Assembly (NCBI GenBank): GCA_014529385.2
Contig: CM043942.1
Span: 52,818,774-52,882,773 of the forward strand
DNA length: 64,000 nt
Reading direction: 5' to 3'
DNA from: Adiantum capillus-veneris
Taxonomy: Eukaryota; Streptophyta; Polypodiopsida; Polypodiales; Pteridaceae
The notes beneath the pieces were generated by a model. It did no database searches, was not told the origin of the DNA, and saw only the letters and a list, made by a program, of their open reading frames with translations. This document shows positions 21,889 through 32,079 of this stretch, piece after piece. Made by a program: the position numbers and the translations under genes. The stretch's first letter is position 1, and each line of letters opens with the position of its first letter.

Positions 21889-24561
21889 TGTAAGGTCTCT
21901 GATGTACCACGAATACAAGGGAACCACTTACAATTTTTAATTTTCAGATTTTCTTTTTGTAAGCCATGTTTAGAATCTTATAAAGCTTCAAAATGTGAAT
22001 TAAAATAATTTTTGTGAAAAATTTCCAAAAATAGCAAGTTTTTGGTCACTTCCGTCCAGTTCCCGTCTCGAAAATCTGCACCCGTACCTGAATTTGAAAA
22101 AAATGCATTTTGACCGCCCCGATGGGCTGCAACATGTACGCCTTAGTTAGAGCTTTGTATGGCAATTTTTGCATCAAATCCGATTCGTATTACCATCCCT
22201 TAGACCCATAATTTCCTAAAAATTCCGGGGAGGTCCGAGAACCGAGGGCCCGGGACATGTGTGGGCCCAGGTCCCAGGCCACCCAGATCAGCTTAGCAGC
22301 TAGGGGGAGGGGGATGCTTGCTGTGGGGGCTTGGGAAAGCTGCAAGCCTGCTGCAAGTTCAGTCCACAGAACCATTGGTGGTGGAATGGAGTGGGCAGAG
22401 AACTGGACTTAATGTTAAGATGAGAAGCTGATCAGATGCAAGACCAGATCAATTTTCAGCCTGTAGGAGCCTATTTAAAGACCTGCATACACACACAGAC
22501 ACACTTATGATCACACACACACACAGTGCATACACACACACCCACACACATTGGGGAGGGGTGCTGCCAAATCACACACCTATTGAAGAAGAAGCTAGGA
22601 GGGAGGTGCTGCCGAATTTTCATCTCAAGAAGCTCGATTAGATCAGAAAATCGAGAAGATTACGAGCTCTTAATCACGGTAATAACAGTTTAATTAATGC
22701 CATCTGTGAATCTTTTTCTCTACCATCTAAATCCCTTGTCTATTATGCTCATTCCTAGTCAAAAATCTCTATGACTACTCTCTAAATTCTCCTTATTCGT
22801 ACTCTATTATGTAATCATCATTCCATAGCTGAATTATCAGCCATTCTTCACTCTCAATTAATGATTAGAGCATAATTATCAGAATCTTCTCTCTCTAGAT
22901 AGCATAGTAATTAATCGGTAAGCTAGTATTTGTGCAGATTGAAGAGAATCACTATTGTAATCACTCATTAACATTGTAGCTTAATTGAATTCATTTCTCT
23001 TATGCATTAAGATGTAATTAAGGAGAAATTAATCCGTCAATAAAGTCTCTAAGAATTTGTTTTTCCTCACACATATGCATAGGGTAAATTTGCACCATCT
23101 AAATGCTAGGAAATAGTTTAATCATACTTAATCCAATTCTCTGGTAATTCTAATAGTGAAATCTTAATTATTTTTGATCATGTAAGCCGAATAATTATCT
23201 TAGAGCCGGTTCCCATAGGATTATGTGCCATCCTTAATGATTGCTTTATGAAAGAAATCTAGACTCTCAAATAGGAGGGATTAATTGATGTCACTAATCT
23301 ACCCATTGGACTGTTATGATGCTTGTGAACCTTAGCTCTTTCTCCAAGCTAATCATTAAAGTAGTGAGAAATGGCCCCGGTTAAGAGAACTCGCTTCGGT
23401 GGAGCCCACGACCGCAAGGCGGGAACAAGCAATGTCAACGAAAAAGGAAAGGCTCCCATGGACGAGCAAACACCGGCCATCTCACGGGCTATTGACGAGG
23501 AAATGGAAGAGGTAGGTCCCAATTTCTATTCAAGTTGTTTAATTAACATTGCATACGATTAGTTAGGAATGAACATATCCCCGAACATGTTGGAGAAATA
23601 CGACAGAAACCTCGGCATCGAATGCATAGTACATTTAAGTATAAAGTAGGAAAGAAATGATTGATGGGTATGCTGTTTGCAAGAGGAAAGAATGTTTGCT
23701 AGGGAAAATTTAGCTCGACATGTTCATTTTATTTCCAATGTTGAATCAGTCCTGACCCCCCCTAGTGATCACAGGGGGCAGAGTTCCTGGTTAAGGGCTC
23801 TTGAATCCACGACTGCTGGTTAAGCGGTGGAAACCCACGTCTGCTGGTTAAGCGGTGGGAATGTCCATGTCGTGCTTTCTATGCGGTGGACATACCTAGT
23901 TGTATGGGCAGCTAGGCGACAACGGGAGGAGTAAACTCTCGCTGGAGGGGGGATGTTGTACCTCCAGAACATTGGAATTTTTATGAATAAGTTTGAGTAT
24001 AATTTTTACTAGAATTCTGTCTTGGTGTTGTTTGCAATACTGGTTGAAGAGCTGTTTTAACGAACCATGTGATTCGGAATTAAACAAGGAATCTTTATGT
24101 TGAACAACCTTTGTGGTAGTAATTAGGTCACACAAGGAAGTGTGAGTGTGGGGGTGGAAAGTGGGGGCTTGGCTCGGGTTGCCAAAGCCTACGAGATGGG
24201 TGGTCCTGATTGGTCGGGAACTCTCTGTCCCCATAGTGCTTACTCGATATTAGTAATGCTCATTGCCCCTAGAGCGGGGAATTCTCGAGAGTACGTGCCT
24301 CTGAAACATGGGGAAAAAGGCACTCGGGGTTTCTCTCCTCTTGGAAGGTGGGTCTTAGGATCGCTAGATAGTTAAGTACGCTTCCCCTGCGAGGTGGAGC
24401 TAGATCTCGTTGCTAGTAGGCTCGAACTCGACTCACTTTGTGATGAGAGATCGTCCGCTAGTTGAACCCTGAACCATTTTGTTTGCTTTTTCTATAGATC
24501 TAGTGGCCACCAGGTTTACCATCAGATCCGTTGTTTGATACGACGGGGTGGGGACCTCACA
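21889..24561 (+). mobile_element. LTR 'L1', nested solo LTR of the large-LTR family
   Basis: 2,673 bp with LTR-like ends TGTAAGGTC ... GACCTCACA, flanked on both sides by aata, a likely (shortened) target duplication. It splits the chromovirus 3' LTR. Contents in order: TATA-like ctatttaaagacc (about 22468), AT-rich leader, a small ORF at 23371, the phrase ttaacattgcatacg (23543), gttgtatgggcagctagg (about 23899), and gtgtgagtgtgggggtggaaagtggggg (23.1-24.2 kb). The last three are shared in the same order with L2 and L3. No internal region or second LTR is present, so it is a solo LTR. Confidence 0.8.
23371..23562 (+). CDS. Small LTR-encoded ORF of L1 (KRxR ... HDxxAG motif)
   Basis: 63 codons. 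It starts M-A-P-V-K-R-T-R and contains H-D-R-K-A-G-T-S, then an acidic end (D-E-E-M-E-E) immediately followed by a good 5' splice-site sequence, gag|gtaggt at 23511-23516. L2 (45939) and L3 (54316) hold a diverged ORF at the same relative position with K-R and H-D-x-E-A-G-P-S. It may be a first coding exon spliced onto a downstream Gag that is absent here. Function unknown; the basic N-terminus could be a nuclear-localisation signal. Confidence 0.45.
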   Translation: MAPVKRTRFGGAHDRKAGTSNVNEKGKAPMDEQTPAISRAIDEEMEEVGPNFYSSCLINIAYD

Positions 24562-25820
24562 AATAATGTGTGTAAAAGTCCTTTGACCATAGGTAAGCTA
24601 GGGCTGAGTTTGAGGTGGGAACCCGGTTCAAACTCGAGGTGCTTGTCGTGCTTGAGGTGCTTGTCCTACTTCAAGTGCTTAGTCATGCTTGATGACTAAG
24701 GGGCTTGCTCATCCAAAGTCAAAAAGATCCCTACAAGGAGGGGGGGCGAGCCTACAAGGGGGGGGATGAGAGAGAACACAAACACAAACACACACACAAG
24801 GGAAGCCCCAGCTTGAAGAGGTAGCAAGAACACTTGTCAAGTTCCTCCTCATGTTGCCCTCATGGTGTGCCTGAAACCTATTGGTTGGCCACCCAAGGGG
24901 TCCAATGATAATAAAGGATATTTAATTAATTGATTTTGCATTTATCAAGTCCTCTCTCTCAAAGGGGAAAGGGGGACACTTGTCCCAAGGCTATCCCTGT
25001 TGCTTGTAATGGCTCTTGCTTGTGATTGGCTAGGCCTGGAGGGATCCAATGAGCTTCAAGCATGAGCTACAAGGGGGGTCGACCCAAGAAAGCTAGGGGG
25101 GTGCTTAGGGGGTATACTCACCCACACACACTCACAAACACTCTCATTGTGTACTATGCAAAGTGCAAGAGCTCCTCTCTTTCTCCAAGCAAGTAGAGGT
25201 TGAGAGCCTACACCAACACTCTTGGCTATGGAGTGCAAATCCATCCAAGAGCCATGCTTCAATGCTTGAGCTTGCCATCTATTTCTTCTTCATTACTATG
25301 CTATTATGTATGCTAGCACAAGAGTTATGATAAGTGAGGAACTAGCTCTTTCTCGTATGAAATGTTTCTTCTTCCTCTTCCCTACCCTCATTCCCTGCTA
25401 ACTCTCTCCACCTTCGAAGGTGTTTGAGGTCTTGGGATTGAGGCTTGGTATAGTTAAAGCTTTCTTCAAGTTTAGGTTATTCTATGATGGTGATGCATGA
25501 AGCTTTCCATCTTCATTGCTTCACCTAGGTCACAAGGAACACAAAGAATGTATTGTAACAAGTCTCTCTTTATGGGAGAAATCATAATACAAATGCCTAT
25601 TGGAGGGGGGACCGGCTCCACATAAATCCGGTCCTCAACTATTGTCATGTTCTCTAAATTCTCTCTCTTGCAAAAGTATTGTCTATGCCAAGTTAACTAA
25701 TTGCTATGATTATGTTGCTATCTTCAATTATGTCAACCCGCTATGCTCACAAAATCATTTCTTGAAAGTACTCTCATTAAATTCCGCTACTCTCAAATTG
25801 AATAGGAAAATTCCATTACA
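24562..25820 (+). mobile_element. 3' LTR of the chromovirus, right piece
   Basis: Resumes at aataatgtgtgtaaaagtcc, matching 13266 onward of the 5' LTR, and ends ...ATTCCATTACA. The gaggtgcttg minisatellite is much shorter here than in the 5' LTR. Confidence 0.9.
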
Positions 25821-25902
25821 TGCTAGTGACGCATTACAAGATACATGCATTGAATCAGCTCGTTTGGTAGAGCCTATTTTTTTTTAAAAAAAATATTGCT
25901 TT

Positions 25903-28434
25903 ATGAATAGGAAGCCAAAAATGTCTATGAAACCTTCTAAGAGATCCAGTCAAGCATCCCTATCATCTGTCCAACTTGTTTCAACCATAGATTGTTTCTC
26001 TATGAGGTGTTGTCAATATGCCAATAGAGATAAGGTCATGGCTATGCACAATGAATTTTGGGGACAAAGTTTGCAAAATAGAACCAACTATGTGTATGAT
26101 ACAATGTTGACTGCTTGGCGTGAGAACAAGGCAACTGCAAAGACTTGCTATGTATTTTCTTTTAATGGAAATGAGGTCTGTAGTAGCTCTTGGTACGAAA
26201 TTCATGGCATTCCAAAAACTTCATTTTATCGTTATCGTGAACAGTTTGAAAATGGGGTTCGGCGCTCAGTGCATGGTAATGATGGTGTCATAAGAAAAGG
26301 AAGAGACCATATAGAAATGGGAAGGGCATTGATTCACTCTTTTGTAGATGATAACTCAGAGAAAATGCCACATAAGAGTAGAACTATGGAAGATGGTACT
26401 AGAGAAACCTTGCTTGCAATACCAAACATGTACAAGCAAATAGACATCTTACATGATGTCAATAAAACACTCGAGAGTATGTGTCTCAAGCCAATGTCTA
26501 GCACTACATTCAATAGGGTTTGCAATACAGAGTTTGCTAATGTGACCTTGTCAAAAACAAGCGAGTTCTCAAAATGTGTTGTGTGTAGCCGGATAAAGTC
26601 TCAACTAGAGTCAACAAAGGATGATGAGCTGATTTCACGTTTGAAGGATGAACGTAAAATTCACATGATGCAACAACAAAGCTGTAGAAATGTGTACTAC
26701 ACCTAGCGTAAGTTCTCGCAAATGCAAAAGGATAAGTACTTATGCATTATACATGATAAAATGGACCAAAAAAAGACAGCAATACCTAGATTGCGAGTGA
26801 ACTCAAAAGACTATGCGAATGCATATCAGTTGCAAGTATCATTAACATGTATGATAACACATGGGCATGGGCATGGGATGTATGGTCATTTCTCGTTGAA
26901 TGGTCTATGGCCTTCAGATCCAAATGCTACAATTGGTTTCCTTGCATTATGCTTACAGAATTTGGAAAGAACAAAAAACCATGGGCTAGGAGATTTATGT
27001 CATGATGGTATGCCACGCAGAAATGTAACATTGTTCAATGCATTGAATTCAAGGACAGCTTTAGACCACCAAAACAGAATGATGAAAGAGCATGAGAGGA
27101 ATGCATCAGCAGCAGTAACACCACCGTTGGCTATTGAAGGATGTAATGGAGAGATTTCTAACTTGCAATCAGCCTCATCTCAATGTGTTGTGGATACCAT
27201 GTCCACTCCCGTGTTTCAAAAATTGCTTGAGAATCTTCTGCTACAGCTAGATAATTGTGCAGGAGAGAATAAGAATCGATATTTATTTGCATACTTATCC
27301 TTGCTAGTAGCAAAAGGTGTTTTCAAAACCGTGCATTTGGGATTCTTAATGGTGGGTCATACACATGAGTACATAGATGCAATGTTTAGCAGGTTCTCAG
27401 AGAGATTACAAATAGGAATGACCTACACTTTTCCACATTTGATGGAACGTTTTCAAAAATGTGAAAGTTCAGCTCCAGCACCATTTTTGATGACGCAAGT
27501 TCCTGACTTTAAATCCTTTGTTAAAGGGTACATGTGTGATGAACAAGATGCTCTTGTTGGACACTCTAAGCCACTTCAATTTCGTTTCTTTATGCAAGGT
27601 GAAATCCTAGTAATGCAGTACAAAATTCACCCCAAATCACCTGATTGGATGCTGAGGGAGTCAGGAATTGAGTTGTGGAAAAAAGATGATCAAGGGAAAC
27701 CAAAATTGCCAGTAGGTTTTCCAAATGTGGTTCCTATAGCAGACTATGTGAGGGATAGTCCGCTTGTTATTCAAGGGATTAAGAAATATCTTGAATTTTG
27801 GAAAAGATGGACTCTACTAAAGGGAAAGGAGCACGATTCTACAAAATACATGGAGCCACTTATTATTTATTGGCAAAAAATAATTAGTGAGCTTGAACAA
27901 CCAACCAATAAACAACTTGGTGAATACACATCATTTTGGCCAAAGACTACAGGGAGTCATAGAATGCAACAGATAGAGGAAGACACAGATGAGTTTCAAG
28001 GATATGAATAATTGAATGATCACTATGTTGGTCCTCAAAGTGCAAGGCCACAGGAATCTTTTAGGCCTCAAATTGATGTAAGGAAAGGGGATTTTGTTCT
28101 TGTGAGACCTGCAGATCCAGAATATCCGATATGGCTAGGAGTTGCAGAGTCAGATGTTGATGTAGACAGCTCATCTCCTAACTACAAGAAAGTTTTCATT
28201 CAATATTGGGCACCAAAACATTGGAAAAAAAATCCCACAATCCAAGAACAATATGAGGATTGTTGGAAAAAGAATTGGTGTTGCAATCTTGCTGACCCAA
28301 AGCGTTGGGAGTGTGTTGATTCAATTGTGTGTTCATGGACTCCAAAGGGTGGAAGACTTGCAAAAGCAATTAAAATCCCATCCAATGTTGTGGAGAAAGC
28401 ACAAGCTAGCTTAATAGGAGAAATTGACTAGCAT
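25903..28434 (+). pseudogene. DUF7869-type gene (probable transposase-like protein), two nonsense codons
   Basis: One reading frame of about 843 codons, broken by TAG at 26704 and TAA at 28009. Features by residue: a conserved N-terminal block with I-H-G-I-P-K-T-S-F-Y-R-Y near 103; a C-x2-C pair near 224 (K-C-V-V-C-S-R-I-K); I-H-D-K-M-D-Q-K-K-T near 283; L-Q-L-D-N-C-A-G-E-N-K-N near 447; V-G-H-T-H-E-Y-I-D near 486. The D-N-x3-E-N-K-N and G-H-T-H-E-x-I-D motifs are those I associate with DUF7869 proteins of non-seed plants, algae and animals. The D ... D ... E/D spacing suggests an RNase H-like fold, hence a possible transposase (inference). Both stops would be sense codons but for one C-to-T change. 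It starts 83 bp after the chromovirus LTR; no terminal inverted repeats were found. Confidence 0.6.
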
Positions 28435-28715
28435 TTCATTTTCATATATTGTTTTTCTTGCTATCCGTGTCTATGTATGTTTTATAAAGTATCAATTAAC
28501 ACCAACATGAAAAAAAAAAGGTGTTTCTCAACACCACCATTTTCTTGAGAATCTATCTCTTTGTCTAATGTAACACAAATCCTCAAGACAAGTCCCAAAA
28601 TAATTGAAATTTTCCCAAATCAAATGGGAAATAGGAATCCTTAGGCATTGAAATCAGTCCCAAAGATGTGGAATTTTCCCATTTTATCTAAAAGAGTGTT
28701 ATATATATCACTCTT

Positions 28716-28757
<42 letters not shown>

Positions 28758-29216
28758 CACAACAGCGCTCGTCGCTTTACACCAGATGCATACTGATCGA
28801 ACGAGCGACTGAGCTAGGGAGATCCAGATGCCCACGACTGCGGAGGACTACACAGCATCAACAGAGGCTGCATCAGAGGATCCAGGTCACTTTGGCTCGA
28901 CATGCACAACGCCCGGTCAAACTACTGACCATGGAGGAGATTGAAGAGATCCGCCAGCGACTGATGCTAGATCTCCTATAATCTACCTATCCCAGCTACT
29001 TGTTTTAACTGCTTAGTCCACACCCAGTAGTTTAGGATTCCATAATATTTTATTTTGTCATTTGGTCATCTTGTTACGCTGACTTTGTATCAAATCCACC
29101 ATATTGTAACTTTCTGGTCGCATAGGTCACTTTGGCCTTTTGAAGACGTTAATATAAAATTTCATTTCATTTCTCTCTTTAATTTCTCTTTCTTTAATTT
29201 TAATTTCCTACGCATA

Positions 29217-29270
<54 letters not shown>

Positions 29271-29317
29271 CACACACACACACACACACACACGATGTAG
29301 ATAGAGAGAGAGAGGGG

Positions 29318-29319
<2 letters not shown>
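28435..29319. other. Noncoding, with (ct)n runs
   Basis: No supportable gene. (ct)n at about 28720-28755 and 29219-29267, (ac)n at 29270-29293. A GC-richer stretch at 28757-28980 (gcgctcgtcgc..., catcagaggatccagg) has no recognisable protein. Confidence 0.6.

Positions 29320-29359
<40 letters not shown>
29320..29359. repeat. 40-bp poly-G tract
   Basis: Uninterrupted G run next to (ca)n and (ga)n. A second tract of 38 G lies at 57949-57986. Such tracts can form quadruplexes and are also prone to assembly error. Confidence 0.9.
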
Positions 29360-29360
<1 letters not shown>

Positions 29361-29469
29361 GAGTTTCATAATACCTGCACAACAGGTTTTTGCCAAGAGA
29401 TCTGAGCGCGTCGCAGGCGAAAATGGCCGCCTGCACGCGGATTTCTATTTTTTCCCCCAATTTTTTGCA

Positions 29470-29615
29470 TCGATATACTCGTGGTAATATCCGTCGATAT
29501 ACGCGTGGTAAAGTATGCCTTTCCACGTGTATTTCCACGCGCATATCGACGCATATATCGACGGGTTGCAAGTACGTCGATAACCGCGTGGAAAGGTACG
29601 GCCGTCGATATCTTG
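29470..29615. repeat. CGTCGATA/TATCGACG-rich palindromic patch
   Basis: cgtcgata or its complement occurs at least five times in 145 bp (near 29492, 29545, 29556, 29575, 29603), with cgcgtgg and tttccacg in both orientations. CpG density is far above the surroundings. It abuts the broken end of element D and may be the end of a small DNA transposon; the family is not recognised. Confidence 0.5.
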
Positions 29616-29619
29616 ATGT

Positions 29620-30811
29620 TATGTTGTAGTGCTGAGGCTACTGTATATGGCCCCAAGTTGTCAACCTCCTCAAAATCATCTGGAGTATACTTTAGCACTT
29701 TCTTTGGAATTAGCTCTATCTTTACCCCATAGGTAGCATGCTGCCTCCACTGCAGAAATAGCATGACTAGTTGCCATATCCTCCACTAACTTCCGCATAC
29801 CTCCTTTTCCAAAGTTAGTTCCTAACGGCATACCTGTCTCCCACAGATGGATCTTGCCATCCTTAAAAAACACAAGATCTCTTTTTAAGGCGTCACTAAA
29901 GCTATCACAATCCCTTCTGCCATGGTCCGTGCCATCACACCATATGTATCTGTGCACAAATCCTTCTTTGCTTTGGGATTTTTGTCCTACAGAATAGCAG
30001 GTTGTCCTTTTTCTTCAAGCCTTGTTAGCTTTTAACTTCATTTCTTGCATGCCCTTAACAAGCTCATCAAGCATTGAATTATCACCTTTTGGAATTACAG
30101 TAGTAGGCTTTGGTGGAATCTTTGACGTGCTAGGAGGAGAGGTAGTACCATTCACCACCATCTTGTCCCTACAACGTTGTCTCTTAGCAAGCAATGAGAC
30201 TGCGTCTTCAACCTCTTTCCACTCAGCCTTTAGACCCTGTTCTGTATTCTTATCTTCAAGGAGTAGCTCTAGCTTTTCTTGGAGCTCATGACCAGCAACT
30301 TGAAGGAACAATTCGGTCTTTTCACTATCCAAAGTAGCCTGCTCTGTTCCTGACAGTTGAGCATAGCGTCGCTCAAACTCTCAACAGTTCGGTGATGGAA
30401 ATTCCTTCTCTTGGCTTTGCAACCCATTCCAAGAAGGTCCTTTTGGTAACCCTTTCAGAGTCCTCCATGAAGTATTCCTCTTTTAGGGCTAATTTGAATT
30501 GCTCCCAACCTTCTCCACGCTCCTCCCTGATTCCCCTTACATGGTCTCTAATCTTAGGGACCACAACAAGCTCAAAACTACGAATCGTGTCCACCTCTGG
30601 AACTCGTTGTAGCTCCATCTCCTTTACATAACCACGAAGAAACTTTGTGACATCATTTGTCCATTTTGTTCACAATAGCTTGAAGGGCTTTGGTTGCTGA
30701 CACCTCCCTTCTTTCTGCAGCCTGTTGTTGTTGCATAAACATGGCGAATGCTTGAAACATTTGCATTGTGCCTTGATCAAAACTCATGCCTTGTTCCTCT
30801 TGCTGATCCAT
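29620..30811 (-). pseudogene. Element D: Gag of a minus-strand Ty3-type element
   Basis: Begins at ATG 30811 on the minus strand (M-D-Q-Q-E-E-Q-G), Gln-rich, with a stop and frame change near 30655. A Gag-like helical region follows (I-R-S-F-E-L-V-V-V-P-K-I near 30590; E-Q-F-K-L-A-L-K-E-E-Y-F). A charged coil (30332-30015) and a further frame change come before C-x2-C of the type Y-I-W-C-D-G-T-D-H-G-R-R-D-C (about 29945-29905), a single zinc knuckle. Just past it, G-M-P-L-G-T-N-F-G-K-G-G-M-R-K-L fits a Gag type I recall from plants and fungi. The coding sequence stops abruptly near 29620 at the palindromic patch. At least three frameshifts, so inactive. Confidence 0.65.
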
Positions 30812-30870
30812 AGCTTTAATTATTTGTAATTAAACCTTTCAAAACAAGTATTTGAACCCCCACCCTAGCT

Positions 30871-30890
30871 GCTTCGCGTCGGGTTCACCA
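30871..30890 (-). promoter_or_regulatory. Primer-binding site of element D
   Basis: On the minus strand this reads TGGTGAACCCGACGCGAAGC, four bases downstream of the LTR end (...CTGACA) and about 60 bp before the Gag start. TGG at the correct end fits pairing with the CCA end of a tRNA; the tRNA is not identified. Confidence 0.6.
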
Positions 30891-30894
30891 GAAA

Positions 30895-31830
30895 TGTCAG
30901 AAAGTGTGTGGTCTAGCAGGGAAGGTGCAGAACCTCTGACTGTGAGAGTTCGTGATGAGATTCATAAAACCTTTGCAAGAAAGCGTTTGTGGAGAATCAC
31001 CAAACCTCTTTCTAAGGGTGACAGAGAATCTAAGAGCGTTCGTGATAGCAAAGTCACAAACCCTCTTTCCTATCGTGCTTGAAAATTGCTTGTTTTCGTA
31101 GTCGAGAGTATGATGAGAGGATCATCAAATCACATTCAATATAACTTAAAAAGACCATTGCAAAACATTAATGTTTCAACCATGAAACCTCAATGCTCAT
31201 ACAAGCACAATTCCCAATCAAAACCCAAACCTCTTTCATGGTATCATGTAGCCTCGCCCCCAATTACATAGTCGTAGTATCAAATAGTTGAAAGGAATTC
31301 TCAAGCTTCCACCTTCTTGGTGACCATGTTTTGATTTTGAAGAGATTTAAGAGCTTCTATATTGAAGCCCAAACACCATTTTGATAAGGGGAAACCCTAA
31401 TTCACTCCCTCACAAGCTCAGTTACAAGATTGCGAAGAGGCGGGACTGCAACACACATAGATTGGGCAACCATGGAAGCTATTACACAGTAGAGAAAAAT
31501 TGATGGTTTTTTCTTTGTAAAAAGCAGCCCTCTCTCTCTTCCCCACGGAATTTTCAGCTGATGTGTCAATTTTTAGGCCATTTTTCCATTTTAGTCCAAA
31601 ACTAAGCCATTTTTAGCTCATTTTTTACCCAAAAAATGTCATTTTTCATGCGAAAAATCCCAAACGGAGTCAGAAAAATCCCTAGATTTGTGGGATCACT
31701 CGCATAAGCATAAAAAGCATCATTTTACATCAATATACCATTTTGGGTCACTTTCGATGCAATTTTGCAACGACGCTGTTAGCTGCTATTTTTGGCAATT
31801 TTTACCCGCATTAATCTTTATAGGCGAGAT
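30895..31830 (-). mobile_element. 5' LTR of element D (far end unresolved)
   Basis: The LTR end next to the primer-binding site is clear (tgtcagaaagtg on the + strand). A minus-strand TATA box (CCTATAAAGATTAA, about 31826-31813) marks U3, so the LTR extends beyond 31830, perhaps close to the inverted repeat at 32080. No gene lies within it. Confidence 0.5.
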
Positions 31831-32079
31831 GAGTGTGCCACCATGAAACACTTGGAATATATACATTGTAAAACCAAATTAAGCATCTTATCAAGTGGAA
31901 AAGCATGCAAATGCACCGCATCCAGGGTCCCCGGATAGATATGTACATGATAATGACCGCAGTAGACGCTTCAACATATATCACAATATGTACATGATTG
32001 CTTTTATTTGCATACATCGAGAAGTATCAAGAGTGAGGTGAATGTTTTATTTCACACTATGTACGTGCCATGGCATGAC

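Larger units (their letters stand above)
13037..25820 (+). mobile_element. Ty3/gypsy chromovirus, nearly complete, with a nested LTR
   Basis: Whole element of about 12.8 kb including a 2.67-kb insertion in its 3' LTR. Parts: 5' LTR 13037-14669, primer-binding site 14671-14682, gag-pol 15084-19877, 3' noncoding 19878-21668, 3' LTR 21669-21888 continued at 24562-25820. LTRs match over most of their length but differ by small indels and by minisatellite copy number, so insertion is not very recent. Flanks (agtac left, tgcta right) show no target-site duplication. Relatives in this window: an RNase H scrap at 32957-33160 and a decayed 5' part at 62480-64000. Confidence 0.9.

Noticed and set aside
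24142-24375. 77-codon frame within L1
   Set aside because: Lies over the gtgtgagtg...gtggaaagtgggg block that is conserved as DNA in L2 and L3 but not as a reading frame.
29055-29571. Open frames of Ser/Leu/His-Thr and poly-Pro around 29.05-29.57 kb
   Set aside because: They are translations of (ct)n, (ca)n and the poly-G tract, with no independent coding signal.
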